This document shows positions 27,859 to 36,573 of a stretch of 44,858 nt of DNA, piece after piece. The notes under the pieces were generated by a model that saw only the letters and a list, made by a program, of their open reading frames with translations, did no database searches and was not told the origin of the DNA. Within the stretch, counting starts at the first letter, position 1. Every line of letters starts with the position of its first letter. A program made the position numbers and the translations under genes. The stretch spans positions 1 through 44,858 of the forward strand of contig NZ_BMRI01000011.1 in NCBI RefSeq assembly GCF_014648555.1. The letters are read 5' to 3'. Source of the DNA: Kitasatospora griseola (GTDB lineage: Bacteria > Actinomycetota > Actinomycetes > Streptomycetales > Streptomycetaceae).

Positions 27859-29103
27859 ATGGACAGCAGCCCCACCGACCTCGTCGCACCCGCCGCCGCC
27901 GCGGTCGGTCGTCGCCGACTGCTGGCCGGCGGCGCGCTCGCCCTCGGCGGGGCGCTGGCCGGGGCCGGCGTCGGTGCCGCCGCGGCCGGCCGCGGCACCG
28001 GGGACTCCCGGCCGCAGCCGCCCGGGTACGGCGTCCAGAAGGTCCCGTTCCACGGGCCGCACCAGGCGGGGATCGACACCCCCGCCCAGGCCCACGCCGT
28101 GTTCCTCGGCTTCGACCTGGACGGCGGAACGGACCGCGCGGCCCTGGGCCGGATGATGCGGCTGCTCACCGACGACGCCGCCCGGCTCACCGGGGGCGTG
28201 CCGGCGCTCGCCGACACCGAGGCCGAACTCGCCGAGCTGCCCGCCCGGTTGACCGTCACCTTCGGCTTCGGCCCGGGCTTCTTCACCGCCGCCGGGCTGG
28301 ACGACCGGCGGCCCGCTTCGCTGGCGCCCCTGCCGGTGTTCTCCATCGACCGGCTCCAGGACCACTGGTGCGGCGGCGACCTGCTGATCCAGATCTGCGC
28401 CGACGATCCGCTCACCGTGGCGCACGCCCAGCGGATGCTGGTCAAGGACGCCCGCACCTTCGCCCGGCTGCGCTGGGCCCAGCGCGGTTTCCGGCGCGGG
28501 CGCGGCGTCCAGGAGGACGGCGTCACCCAGCGCAACCTGATGGGCCAGATCGACGGCACCGTCAACCCGGCGCCCGGCAGCGACGTCTTCGACGGGGCGG
28601 TGTGGGCCGAGGACGGCCCGGAGTGGCTGCGCGGCGGCACCACCATGGTGCTGCGGCGCATCCGCATGGAGCTGGAGACCTGGGACGCCGCCGACACCAG
28701 GGCCAAGGAGTTCTCGATCGGCCGGACCCTCGGCACCGGCGCCCCGCTCACCGGCGCCGCCGAGACGGACCCGCCCGACTTCGCCGCCCGGGACGCGTTC
28801 GGCCTGCCGGTCATCTCCGAGTTCGCCCACGTCCGGCGGGCCCACGTGGCCGATCCCCGGCAGCAGATCTTCCGCCGCCCGTTCAACTACGACGACGCCC
28901 CGGCCGCGGACGGCACCCCCGACACCGGTCTGCTGTTCGCGTCCTTCCAACGGGACGTCGCCGGGCAGTTCCTGCCCATCCAGCGCGCCCTCGCCGCGTC
29001 CGATCTGCTCAACCAGTGGACCACCCCGATCGGCTCGGCCGTCTTCGCGATCCCGCCCGGCTGCGCGCCCGGCGGCTGGATCGGCCAGACCCTGCTGGGC
29101 TGA
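27859..29103 (+). CDS. Tat-exported DyP-type heme peroxidase
   Basis: This is a dye-decolorizing peroxidase, A-type/EfeB-like, 414 aa. The Tat signal shows GRRRLLAGGALALGGALAG (residues about 17-35). The peroxidase domain has the distal GxxDG motif in GQIDGTVNP, the proximal heme histidine in SEFAHVRRAHV, the distal-side arginine in IFRRPFNYDD, and the C-terminal LLFASFQRDVAGQFLPIQ. The folded, heme-loaded protein would be exported. In S. lividans a DyP (DtpA) works with an extracytoplasmic copper chaperone and Sco protein in maturing the oxidase GlxA. Here the chaperone is adjacent and no Sco gene is present. A strong terminator follows. Confidence 0.94.
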   Translation: MDSSPTDLVAPAAAAVGRRRLLAGGALALGGALAGAGVGAAAAGRGTGDSRPQPPGYGVQKVPFHGPHQAGIDTPAQAHAVFLGFDLDGGTDRAALGRMMRLLTDDAARLTGGVPALADTEAELAELPARLTVTFGFGPGFFTAAGLDDRRPASLAPLPVFSIDRLQDHWCGGDLLIQICADDPLTVAHAQRMLVKDARTFARLRWAQRGFRRGRGVQEDGVTQRNLMGQIDGTVNPAPGSDVFDGAVWAEDGPEWLRGGTTMVLRRIRMELETWDAADTRAKEFSIGRTLGTGAPLTGAAETDPPDFAARDAFGLPVISEFAHVRRAHVADPRQQIFRRPFNYDDAPAADGTPDTGLLFASFQRDVAGQFLPIQRALAASDLLNQWTTPIGSAVFAIPPGCAPGGWIGQTLLG

Positions 29104-29115
29104 CCGCGGAGAACA

Positions 29116-29152
29116 CACCGCCCCGCTCGGACGGCTGCCGAGCGGGGCGGTG
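29116..29152. terminator. Bidirectional terminator after the DyP gene
   Basis: CACCGCCCCGCTCGG (29116-29130) pairs perfectly with CCGAGCGGGGCGGTG (29138-29152) around 7 bases. It serves the DyP operon and the converging coiled-coil gene. Confidence 0.9.
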
Positions 29153-29171
29153 GCGTTCCGCGGCGCGGGGC

Positions 29172-30554
29172 TCAGCCCCGGCGCTGGATCCGGTCGCGGT
29201 TCGGGCGGGTGTCGTGGTTCAGCCCGTCGTCGACGATGACGATCTTGGGGACGATGCGGGTCTCCGCCTCCGGCGCGGCCGCGGCCGCCGACGGCGCGGG
29301 CGCGGCGAGCGGTGCCGCCGACGGCGCGGGCGGGGTCTCGGGCTTGGGGGGCAGCGGGTCCTTGGCGAAGCTGGCGGGCTTGACGGGCGGCGCCGGGGGC
29401 TCGGCCACGGTCGGGGTGTAGGGCTTGCGCGGGTCGGCGGCCTGCGGCTTGGCCTCCGGCCGGCCCTCGACGCGGTCGAGCACGGCGGTCGGCTGGTCGA
29501 CGCGGTCGAGGACGGCGGTCGGCTGGTCCTCGATGCGGTCGAGCACCGCGGTCGGCTGGTCGACGGCCGGCTTGGGCTTCTCGACGGCCGGCTTGGTGGC
29601 GGTGGCGACCGGGCCCTTGGTGAGGTCGGCCTTCGGCGCGGCGGCCGGCTTCCCGTCCTCGGGCTCCTCCTCGATCGCGCCGACGGCGGCGCCGGTGAGC
29701 GAGGCCAGGGTGCCCTTGATGTGGTCGAGGTGGGTCTGGACCTTGTCGAGGCGCTTGGTGAAGTCGACCTGCTCGCGCTCGCTGGCGAGCTTGATCCGGG
29801 CGGCCTTCTCCTTGGCGGCGGCGAGCTCGGCGTCGGCCTTGGCCTGGGCCTGGGTGTCGAGGCGGCGGGCCTCGGCGAGCATCGCCTCGCGGTGCTGCTC
29901 GGCGTCCTTGACCTTGGCCTCGGCGGCGGCGGTGATCTTGGCGACGACCGCGTCCGCGTCGGCCTCGGCGGTGGCGAACTCCTCGTCGGCCTTGCGGCGG
30001 CGCTCGGCGAGGGTGACCTCGGACTGCTCGGAGGCGTCGGCGGCGGAGACCCGGATCCGGGCGGCGTGGCCGGTCGCGGCGTGCACCACGGCGCGGGCCT
30101 CGGCATCGGCCTGGGCGCGGATCCGCTCGGCCTCGGCGCGGCTGCGCTCGTCGGCGCCCCGGGCGAACCGGTCGGCGTCCTCGCGCTGCTTGGCGGAGAA
30201 CTGCTTGGCGTCCTTGGCCGCGGACTCTCCGGCCTCGTGGGCGGCGTCCCGGGCGTCCTCGCCGGAGCGCTTGGCCTTGGTGTGGATCGCCTCGGCCTCG
30301 TTCTGCGCGATCTTCAGCAGGATCGCGGCCTGCTCGCTGAGCTCGGTGAAGTCGGGGTCGGGGGCGTCCTCGGCGGCCTGCTGGATGTCGGCGAGGCGCT
30401 TCTCCATCTCACGCAGGCCGGTGCCGAGCACGCTGAGGCGTTCCCAGGCCTCGTCCCGTTCGCGACTGAGCGCGGTGACGGCCGCCTCGACCTGGTCGGG
30501 CGCGTAGCCGCGCCGGGAGACGGTGAAGCCGTACTGGGACACGGCGTCGCTCAT
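29172..30554 (-). CDS. DivIVA-like coiled-coil scaffold protein
   Basis: This 460-aa cytoskeletal-type protein begins with a DivIVA-like N-terminal segment (SQYGFTVSRRGYAPDQVEAA). A long Ala/Glu/Arg/Lys coiled coil (about 30-300) is followed by a Pro/Ala-rich tail (about 310-460). In the tail QPTAVLDR occurs three times in a row, encoded by 30-33-base DNA repeats. The family is often annotated as cellulose-binding protein in Streptomyces and is related in style to Scy/FilP scaffolds for polar growth. The ATG at 30554 has GAGGAG about 9 bases upstream. It is convergent with the DyP operon. A specific partner cannot be deduced. Confidence 0.88.
   Translation of the reverse strand: MSDAVSQYGFTVSRRGYAPDQVEAAVTALSRERDEAWERLSVLGTGLREMEKRLADIQQAAEDAPDPDFTELSEQAAILLKIAQNEAEAIHTKAKRSGEDARDAAHEAGESAAKDAKQFSAKQREDADRFARGADERSRAEAERIRAQADAEARAVVHAATGHAARIRVSAADASEQSEVTLAERRRKADEEFATAEADADAVVAKITAAAEAKVKDAEQHREAMLAEARRLDTQAQAKADAELAAAKEKAARIKLASEREQVDFTKRLDKVQTHLDHIKGTLASLTGAAVGAIEEEPEDGKPAAAPKADLTKGPVATATKPAVEKPKPAVDQPTAVLDRIEDQPTAVLDRVDQPTAVLDRVEGRPEAKPQAADPRKPYTPTVAEPPAPPVKPASFAKDPLPPKPETPPAPSAAPLAAPAPSAAAAAPEAETRIVPKIVIVDDGLNHDTRPNRDRIQRRG
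29468..29560 (-). repeat. Tandem 30-33-base repeats encoding QPTAVLDR
   Basis: There are three adjacent copies, 29468-29497, 29498-29527 and about 29528-29560, inside the tail of the coiled-coil gene. The Thr in each copy of TAVLD would suit phosphorylation, as in short kinase or FHA-type motifs; that is speculation. Confidence 0.75.
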
Positions 30555-30733
30555 TCGGCTGTTCTCCTCGTGCTCGCGGGCTGCGCAGCCCCGCCGGGTG
30601 CGTGGTTCGGTGGGAAGGACGGTCCGTCCCATTGACCTATTTTGCGCAGATACGAACGCAAACCAAACAGGCCGCCACCGCGCGGCCGGGCGAACCGGCC
30701 GCGCGGACGGGGCGAGGAATCGTCGGACATGCC

Positions 30734-33058
30734 TTACAGCAGGCCGTCCCAGAGCTGTTCGACCAGGACGGCCCACCAGCTCTCGGGCGTGTGCACGGCG
30801 GCCGGATCGGCCGCCAGCAGCTGGGCCTGGAAGTCGGTGGTCCAGCGGCCGGCCTGCTCGGGCGTGAGGCCGTGTCGCAGATGCCACATCCGGGCCAGCA
30901 CGGTCAGGCAGCGTACGAACTCCGGGACACCGGTGTTGACGAACCGCGGCGGCTCGGCCGGGTTCTCGATGTCCACGGCGACCACCGCGGCGGTGCCGTA
31001 CTGGACGCACAGCTGCCGGCCGTAGTCGTTGCCGAGCACCAGGTAGCCGCCGAAGTCCGGGCCGGGCGGCAGCCCGCGCTCGGCGGCCAGCTCGGCCAGC
31101 GTCGGGATCGGCCGGCCCTCCTGGGCCTGCGCCCAGAAGAACGGCGGGAACTCGCGCGGCAGGCCGACCCACATCAGGGTCTGGGCCACCGCGTCCGGCA
31201 CGCCCTGCCGGGCCACCGCGCGCTGCTCGAACCGGAACACGCCCGGACCGAACAGCTGGCCCAGTTCGGCGGCCAGCTGCTGCGGCACCATCGGCGGCAG
31301 CGGCGGCACCGAGCCGGGCGGCGGCAGCGGCACCCGCTGGGTGCGCGGGCGCGGCGGCGCGGACACCAGCTGGTGCAGCTGCTCGACGTGCTCGCTCAGC
31401 ACCGCCATGCCGGCCTGCCGGGCCGCGGTGTCCCGGCCGTACGGGGCGGTGTGGCTGATCCGCGCGTTCGGCCAGGACGCCTTCACCATCCGGGCGCAGT
31501 AGCCGCCGGGCAGGTCGCACAGCTCCAGGTCGGTGTGCACCTCCAGCACCTGGTCGGCGGGCACGCCGATCCGGCGCAGCTCCTGCAGCGCCTTCCACTC
31601 CGGGTGCGGGGTGCCGGGCTCGGACGTCATCACCAGGCTCCGCTCGGAGCCGTCCGGCGCCCGGTAGTTGACCACGGCGGTGGTGCCGGGGCCGATGGTC
31701 GGCACACCGGGCGGCGGCAGCGGGGCGGCCGGCGCGGGGCCGGGCCCCGGCGGCGGGAAACCCGGACCCGGCTGCGGCGGCGGCACGGGCGCGCCCGGGA
31801 ACGGCCCGGGCGCCTGCGGCGGCGCACCCTGCGGCGGACCGGGGAACGGCGGCGGGGCCTGGAACGGGGCGCCCTGCTGCGGTCCCGGCGGGAACGGCGG
31901 CGTCGCCGGACCGCCCGTCGGCGGCAGCTCGATCGCCGGGGCCAGCTGCGTCGCCTGGTACGCGACTGCGGCGGCTTCGGACGCCGGGGCGGCCGGCGGC
32001 ACGACCGGTGCACCAACGTCGCCGCGCAGCTCCGCGGGTGCGGGCGGCGGCGGCGCGCCGGGGCCGCCACGACCGCCGGGGCCCGGCACAGGGCCGCCGC
32101 CCGGGGGCAGCAGGTCGTTCGGCGGGGGCGGCGGCGGAGCAGTCGGACCGGACCGGCCGAGCCCGACGGGCGCGGGGCCGCCCGAGGACGGCAGCAGGTC
32201 GTTCGGCGGGGGCGGCGGCGGAGCGGTCGGACCGGACCGGCCGAGCTGCACCCCCTGCGCGGGCGTGCCGGGCGCACCGGGCAGCCCCATCAGCCCGGGC
32301 GGGCCGTCGGTGGCCAGCATGGTCGGCGCGTAGTCGATCGACGGCGCGGGCGCGTCCGGCGGAACGGGCGTGCCGGGGACGGGAGTCGACGGAGCGCCCA
32401 CCGGGAACGGCGGCGTCGCCCCGACCGGCGCGGGCATCGGCGGCGGCACCGGCACCCCGGGCACCGGGGTCGACGGGCCGCCCACCGGGAACGGCGGCGG
32501 CACGGGCGCGCCGGGAGCGGGCGTAGCGGCCTGCGGGAAGTGCTCGGGACCCTCCCCCGGGCCGGCGGCAGCCGGCACCGGCGCGGGCGGCACCGGCGCG
32601 GGCGGCACCGGCGCGGGCGGCACCGGCGCAGCCGGCACCGGCGGCGCGGCCAGCTGCGCGGCCTCGGCGGCCACCGCGGCGGCGCCCGCGTCCTGCAGCC
32701 ACTGCGGCGGGCTGAGCAGGAAGGACGTCGCCTCGACCGCCCCGCGCACCGGCTTGGCGGCACCGGCCGGGTTGGGCTCGGCGGGCGTCCCGTACAGCTC
32801 CTCGAACTGGCGGACCACCTCGTTGATCGGCAGCGGCGGCCAGAGCATGCTGACGCCGCTGTCGCGGGCGATCACCAGCCGCGGCGAGCTGCCGGTCCCG
32901 CCGGCGTGCTCGCTGCCGTCCACCGCCCAGCAGACGTAGCCGAGGTCGAACTCCCGGACCCGCACCTCGCGTTGGAGCGAGCGCGGCACACCGGCGTTGA
33001 TCCAGTCCTCGGCGGTCTCCTGAGCCTGCGCGTACGTGGTCACCACGTCTCGTCCCAC
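30734..33058 (-). CDS. YrhB-like / deaminase-like / SUKH-4 fusion protein
   Basis: This 774-aa protein has three folded parts. Residues 1-115 resemble the YrhB/immunity-35 type (YAQAQETAEDWINAGVPRSL). Residues about 115-430 are a Pro/Gly/Ala-rich disordered linker with repeats. Residues about 430-540 carry a nucleotide-deaminase-like motif set (VLEVHTDLELCDLPGGYC, SWPNARISHTAPYG), with His and two Cys as in Zn deaminases although the usual HxE is HTD. The remainder is a SUKH-4 immunity fold (LFGPGVFRFEQRAV, FGGYLVLGNDYGRQLC). No signal is present. Initiation may be at 33058 or at GTG codons 33046/33043, since homologous N-termini start near VTTYAQ. It lies 13 bases after the SUKH gene at 33072. 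Confidence 0.85.
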   Translation of the reverse strand: MGRDVVTTYAQAQETAEDWINAGVPRSLQREVRVREFDLGYVCWAVDGSEHAGGTGSSPRLVIARDSGVSMLWPPLPINEVVRQFEELYGTPAEPNPAGAAKPVRGAVEATSFLLSPPQWLQDAGAAAVAAEAAQLAAPPVPAAPVPPAPVPPAPVPPAPVPAAAGPGEGPEHFPQAATPAPGAPVPPPFPVGGPSTPVPGVPVPPPMPAPVGATPPFPVGAPSTPVPGTPVPPDAPAPSIDYAPTMLATDGPPGLMGLPGAPGTPAQGVQLGRSGPTAPPPPPPNDLLPSSGGPAPVGLGRSGPTAPPPPPPNDLLPPGGGPVPGPGGRGGPGAPPPPAPAELRGDVGAPVVPPAAPASEAAAVAYQATQLAPAIELPPTGGPATPPFPPGPQQGAPFQAPPPFPGPPQGAPPQAPGPFPGAPVPPPQPGPGFPPPGPGPAPAAPLPPPGVPTIGPGTTAVVNYRAPDGSERSLVMTSEPGTPHPEWKALQELRRIGVPADQVLEVHTDLELCDLPGGYCARMVKASWPNARISHTAPYGRDTAARQAGMAVLSEHVEQLHQLVSAPPRPRTQRVPLPPPGSVPPLPPMVPQQLAAELGQLFGPGVFRFEQRAVARQGVPDAVAQTLMWVGLPREFPPFFWAQAQEGRPIPTLAELAAERGLPPGPDFGGYLVLGNDYGRQLCVQYGTAAVVAVDIENPAEPPRFVNTGVPEFVRCLTVLARMWHLRHGLTPEQAGRWTTDFQAQLLAADPAAVHTPESWWAVLVEQLWDGLL
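32106..32246 (-). repeat. Duplicated 57-base unit in the Pro-rich linker
   Basis: Copies 32106-32162 and 32190-32246 are identical at 56 of 57 bases and encode LGRSGPTAPPPPPPNDLLP twice. The near-identity points to recent slippage or conversion. Confidence 0.8.
32581..32640 (-). repeat. 15-base tandem repeat (PAPVP type)
   Basis: Three exact copies of GCGCGGGCGGCACCG (32581-32625) are followed by one variant copy (32626-32640), coding for alternating Pro/Ala/Val in the linker of the deaminase-SUKH protein. Length variation between strains is likely. Confidence 0.85.
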
Positions 33059-33071
33059 CCCTGTCGTTCGG

Positions 33072-34073
33072 TCAGTTCACCGGGACGGCGCGCGCGAAGC
33101 CGCCGTCCACCATGAGTTCGGCGACGGTCTCCAGCTCCGGGGGGCTGCCCGCGAGCCGCAGCAGGAAGGCGTCGAAGCTGTCGCCGCAGGGCAGCAGCAG
33201 CCGGGCCACCCGCTGCTCCGGGGACTCGTCCGCGCCCTCGTCGCGGGCGTCGTCGTAGGGCAGGAACCAGACCGAACCGGTCTGCTCGCCGCGGACCTTG
33301 AGGGCGAGCAGGCCGCCCTGCTGGTAGGCGACCGCCAGGTAGTCCTTGGTCAGGTGGTCGCGCAGGCACTTGTTGGCGTACACCAGGTCCTGGACGCCGT
33401 ACTCCTCGCTGAGGGTGAGGAACGGCTGGTCGACCAGCAGGCCGAGGTCGACGTCCAGCGCGGCGCCGACCGGGCCGCGGCCGCCGGCCAGCTTCAGGAA
33501 GTCGCGGTACACCGGCGGCAGCGGGTGGCCCAGGCGCTGCTCGGCGCGCTGCACCAGGTCCTCGGTGACGACCAGCGGGTCGCCGCCGTCCTTCGCCAGC
33601 GGGAAGTGCACGGCGCGGCGCTCCTGGAGCGGGCGGGTGCCGCGCCGGGTGTGGTCGGCGGTGGAGATCGCCAGGCCGCCGTGGTGCCGCAGCAGCGCCT
33701 TCACCTCGACCGGGACCAGCTCCATCCGCCGCCAGCCCGCGGGGGCGCGGCCGACCACGTGGTGCCACGTCCAGCCGGGCGGGGTGGCGACGGCGGTGTC
33801 CAGGTCGGCCCACAGCTCGTGGCCCTGGGTGTAGAGCGCGGCGTTCGCCGACACGTAGTCGGTGAGCCGCAGCTCGTCCACGCCGAAGCCCTCCGGCGGG
33901 TCGGCGACCTCGGCGGCGGCGGCCGCGTACGGCGAGAAGTCCGGGTACCCGTGCTCGTCGACCCGCACGCCCCCGGGGTGCCGCTCGGCCCGGACCGGGT
34001 CCGGGAACTGCACCACCTGGCCCGCGTAGGCCGCGTTGGGCACGGCGGCGGCGCCGGGCCGACCTGTCGTCAT
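33072..34073 (-). CDS. SMI1/KNR4 (SUKH) family protein
   Basis: This 333-aa cytosolic protein starts with a conserved leader (VPNAAYAGQVVQFPDPVRAERH, HGYPDFSPYAAAAAEV). A SUKH core follows in the C-terminal half (LVQRAEQRLGHPLPPVYRDFLKLAGG, LDVDLGLLVDQPFLTLSEEYGVQDLVYAN, FDAFLLRLAG). SUKH proteins often neutralise nuclease or deaminase toxins by direct binding. GGGGGA precedes the ATG at 34073 by 6 bases. It is co-directional and nearly contiguous with the deaminase-SUKH-4 fusion, so the two probably function together. No toxin with an export signal lies nearby, so a housekeeping role in nucleotide or RNA metabolism is equally possible. Confidence 0.88.
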   Translation of the reverse strand: MTTGRPGAAAVPNAAYAGQVVQFPDPVRAERHPGGVRVDEHGYPDFSPYAAAAAEVADPPEGFGVDELRLTDYVSANAALYTQGHELWADLDTAVATPPGWTWHHVVGRAPAGWRRMELVPVEVKALLRHHGGLAISTADHTRRGTRPLQERRAVHFPLAKDGGDPLVVTEDLVQRAEQRLGHPLPPVYRDFLKLAGGRGPVGAALDVDLGLLVDQPFLTLSEEYGVQDLVYANKCLRDHLTKDYLAVAYQQGGLLALKVRGEQTGSVWFLPYDDARDEGADESPEQRVARLLLPCGDSFDAFLLRLAGSPPELETVAELMVDGGFARAVPVN

Positions 34074-34193
34074 CTGGGGTCCCCCACAGCAGAAGCCGAA
34101 ATCCTCGGAGACCAGGGTAGGGCAACGACCGTCCGCGTTCGGGGTCACGGGGGTACCCGACCGAAGCCCGCCCGGCCGGGTGCCGACGCCACG

Positions 34194-35300
34194 TCAGCGA
34201 CGGCGCACCGCGGCGGCCAGCGTCTCCGCCACCCGCACCTGCTGCCCCTCGGTGAGCTGCGGGAACATCGGCAGCGTGAGCAACTGCCCGGCGGCCCGCT
34301 CGGTGACCGGGAACGCGCCCTCCCCGTACCCCAGCTGCCGGAACGCCGGCTGCAGGTGCACCGGCACCGGATAGTGCACGCCTGCCCCGATCCCGGCCTG
34401 CTGCAACTCCGCGAGCACCCCGTCCCGGTCCCGCTCGATCCGCACCGCGTACAGGTGCCAGACGTGCTCGTTGCCGGGCAGCGTCCGCGGCAACGCGACC
34501 CCCTCCAGCCCGCCCAACAGCTTGTCGTACCGCTCGGCGGCCGCCCGCCGGGCCTCGTTCCACGCCGGCAGCCGCCGCAACTTGCTGCGCAGCACCACCG
34601 CCTGCAGGGTGTCCATCCGCGAGTTGAACCCGAACCGCTCGTGCACGTACTTCCGCGCCGAGCCGTGATCCCCGATCAGCCGCACTGCCTCGGCGAGCTC
34701 GGCCTCGTCCGTCACCACCGCGCCCGCGTCCCCGTACGCGCCCAGGTTCTTCCCCGGGTAGAAGCTCGTCGCCGAGATCCGCCCCCAGCTCCCCGACACC
34801 CGCCCGTGCCGCGCCGCCCCCTGCGACTGCGCCCCGTCCTCCACCACCGGAAGCCCGTCCGCGACCTCCAACACCCGCTCCATCGGGGCGAGTTGACCGT
34901 TCAGGTGCACCGGCATCACTGCGACGGCCCCCCGCACCCGCTCGGCTGCCTGCTCGACGTCGATCAGCAGGTGCTCCTCGTCCACGTCCACCAGCACCGG
35001 CGCCAGCCCCGCCCGCACCACCGCCTCCGCCGTCGCCACGAACGTGTTCGCCGGCAGCACCACCCCGCCCCCCGGCTCCAACTCCAGCGCCCGCAGCGCA
35101 AGTTCGAGCGCATCCGTCCCGTTCGCCGTCCCCACGGCGTGCCCGACCCCGCAGAACCCCGCGAACTCCCGCTCGAACGCGGCCACCTCGGGCCCCTTGA
35201 TGTAGGCCCCGCTCGCCAGCACCGCCTCGAAGCCCGCACGGACCTCGTCGGCGATCTCGGCGTGGGAGGCGTGCAGATCGACCAGGGGAATGTCGTTCAC
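34194..35300 (-). CDS. DegT/DnrJ/EryC1/StrS aminotransferase 1
   Basis: This is a PLP-dependent sugar aminotransferase, 368 aa, converting a keto-sugar nucleotide to the amino sugar with glutamate. Motifs: GTANGTDALELALRAL (PLP phosphate region), PANTFVATAEAVVRAG, VVEDGAQSQGA (Asp contacting the PLP ring), and SFYPGKNLGAYGDAGAVVT with the internal-aldimine lysine. FNSRMDTLQAVVL and HVWHLYAVR are typical of WbpE/FdtB-like members. It is last in the sugar operon, 105 bases after the second aminotransferase; that gap contains CCGATATCGG (about 35347-35356) but no clear promoter. The 3-amino sugar product is inferred from similarity to WbpE. Confidence 0.92.
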   Translation of the reverse strand: MNDIPLVDLHASHAEIADEVRAGFEAVLASGAYIKGPEVAAFEREFAGFCGVGHAVGTANGTDALELALRALELEPGGGVVLPANTFVATAEAVVRAGLAPVLVDVDEEHLLIDVEQAAERVRGAVAVMPVHLNGQLAPMERVLEVADGLPVVEDGAQSQGAARHGRVSGSWGRISATSFYPGKNLGAYGDAGAVVTDEAELAEAVRLIGDHGSARKYVHERFGFNSRMDTLQAVVLRSKLRRLPAWNEARRAAAERYDKLLGGLEGVALPRTLPGNEHVWHLYAVRIERDRDGVLAELQQAGIGAGVHYPVPVHLQPAFRQLGYGEGAFPVTERAAGQLLTLPMFPQLTEGQQVRVAETLAAAVRRR

Positions 35301-35405
35301 TGGGGTTCACCACCAAGGGCTCGGGGGGCTGCGAGAAGCCGGAAGACCGATATCGGAAAGATCGCGCCGGAGAGGACGACGTGCACGTGCGAGCGCCGCG
35401 AGCGG

Positions 35406-36536
35406 TCAGAGCGCTCCCTTCAGCGCGGCAACGACGCGCTCCTGCTGCTCCCCCGTCAACGAGTGGAACAGCGGCAGGATCAAGGTCCGCGACGTCAGCA
35501 GTTCCGTGACGGGCAACGGCACCCTCGCCGCGCCCTTGTACGGCGTCTCCAGATGCGCGGCCATGATCCCCCGCCGCGCCGAGACCCCCTCCGCCGCCAT
35601 CGCAGCCAGCACCTGCCCCCGGTCCGGCGCCCCGTCCGGCAGCAGCAGCCACAGCGACTGGAAGTTGGACGTGCCGTACGCCGGCTCGGCCACCAGCCGC
35701 CCCGCGAGCTCCGCGCCCAGCAACTCCCGGTACCCAGCGGCGAGTTCGCGCCGTCGGGCGACCATCGCCGGAAGCTTCCCGAGCTGCACCAGCCCGATCG
35801 CCGCCTGGACGTCGGTCATCCGGTGGTTGAAGCCGATCTCGTCGTACGTCTCCAGCACGGCCGCCCCGCCCGTCCCGGCGTGCCGGTCCGCGGCCGAGAC
35901 GCTCATGCCGTGCTCCCGCAACCGCCGCAGTCGGGCCGCGAGTTCGCCGTCCTGGCAGGTGACCATGCCGCCCTCGCCGGTGGTGAGCAGCTTGCGCGGG
36001 TGGAAGGAGAACGCGGCGAGGTCCGCGCCCGCACCGGCCGGGCGGCCGCGGTGGACGGAGCCCGCGGCGCACGCGGCGTCCTCGATCACCGCGATGCCGC
36101 GCGGCCGGGCCAGCTCCTCGATGGCGTCCAGGTCGACGGGGACGCCGCCCTGGTCGACGGCGATCACCGCACGGGTGCGGTCGGTGAGCAGCGGGGCGAC
36201 GGTCTCGGGGGTGAGGTTGCCGGTGGCCGGGTCGACGTCCGCGAAGACGGGGGTCGCGCCGACGTAGGTGACGGCGTTGGCGGTGGCGATGAAGGACAGC
36301 GACGGGACGACGACCTCGTCGCCGGGGCCGAGGCCGGCGCCCACCAGCGCCAGGTGCAGGGCGGTGGTGCAGGAGGAGACCGCGACGGCGTGCGGCACGC
36401 CCACGGCCTCGGCGAACGCCCGCTCGAACTCGGCGACGCGAGGGCCCTGCGCGACCCAGCCCGAGCGGACGGCTTCGGCGGCGGCCCGGGCTTCTTCCTC
36501 GCCGAGCCACGGGATCATGACGGGGATGGTGGACAT
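35406..36536 (-). CDS. DegT/DnrJ/EryC1/StrS aminotransferase 2
   Basis: This second PLP sugar aminotransferase, 376 aa, is clearly a different subgroup from its neighbour: VSSCTTALHLALVGAGL, PSLSFIATANAVTYVGATP, VIEDAACAAGS, SFHPRKLLTTGEGGMV with the PLP lysine, then NHRMTDVQAAIGLVQL. The sequence resembles perosamine/PseC/ArnB-like enzymes that aminate C4 keto-sugars. AAGGAG lies 8 bases before the ATG at 36536, preferred over 36566. It is followed by the other aminotransferase on the same strand. Two aminotransferases in one operon suggest either a diamino sugar or two products. Confidence 0.92.
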   Translation of the reverse strand: MSTIPVMIPWLGEEEARAAAEAVRSGWVAQGPRVAEFERAFAEAVGVPHAVAVSSCTTALHLALVGAGLGPGDEVVVPSLSFIATANAVTYVGATPVFADVDPATGNLTPETVAPLLTDRTRAVIAVDQGGVPVDLDAIEELARPRGIAVIEDAACAAGSVHRGRPAGAGADLAAFSFHPRKLLTTGEGGMVTCQDGELAARLRRLREHGMSVSAADRHAGTGGAAVLETYDEIGFNHRMTDVQAAIGLVQLGKLPAMVARRRELAAGYRELLGAELAGRLVAEPAYGTSNFQSLWLLLPDGAPDRGQVLAAMAAEGVSARRGIMAAHLETPYKGAARVPLPVTELLTSRTLILPLFHSLTGEQQERVVAALKGAL

Positions 36537-36573
36537 CGGGTTGCTCCTTCGCTGGGTCGCGCCCACGGACAGG

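Noticed and set aside
32581..32640. CRISPR-like repeat array
   Set aside because: The 15-base repeats are contiguous without spacers and encode a Pro/Ala/Val linker in frame; this is a coding microsatellite.
30734..34073. Contact-dependent or polymorphic toxin locus
   Set aside because: No RHS, LXG, PT-VENN, signal peptide or secretion gene is present; the deaminase-like domain is fused to immunity folds, so a delivered toxin is not supported.
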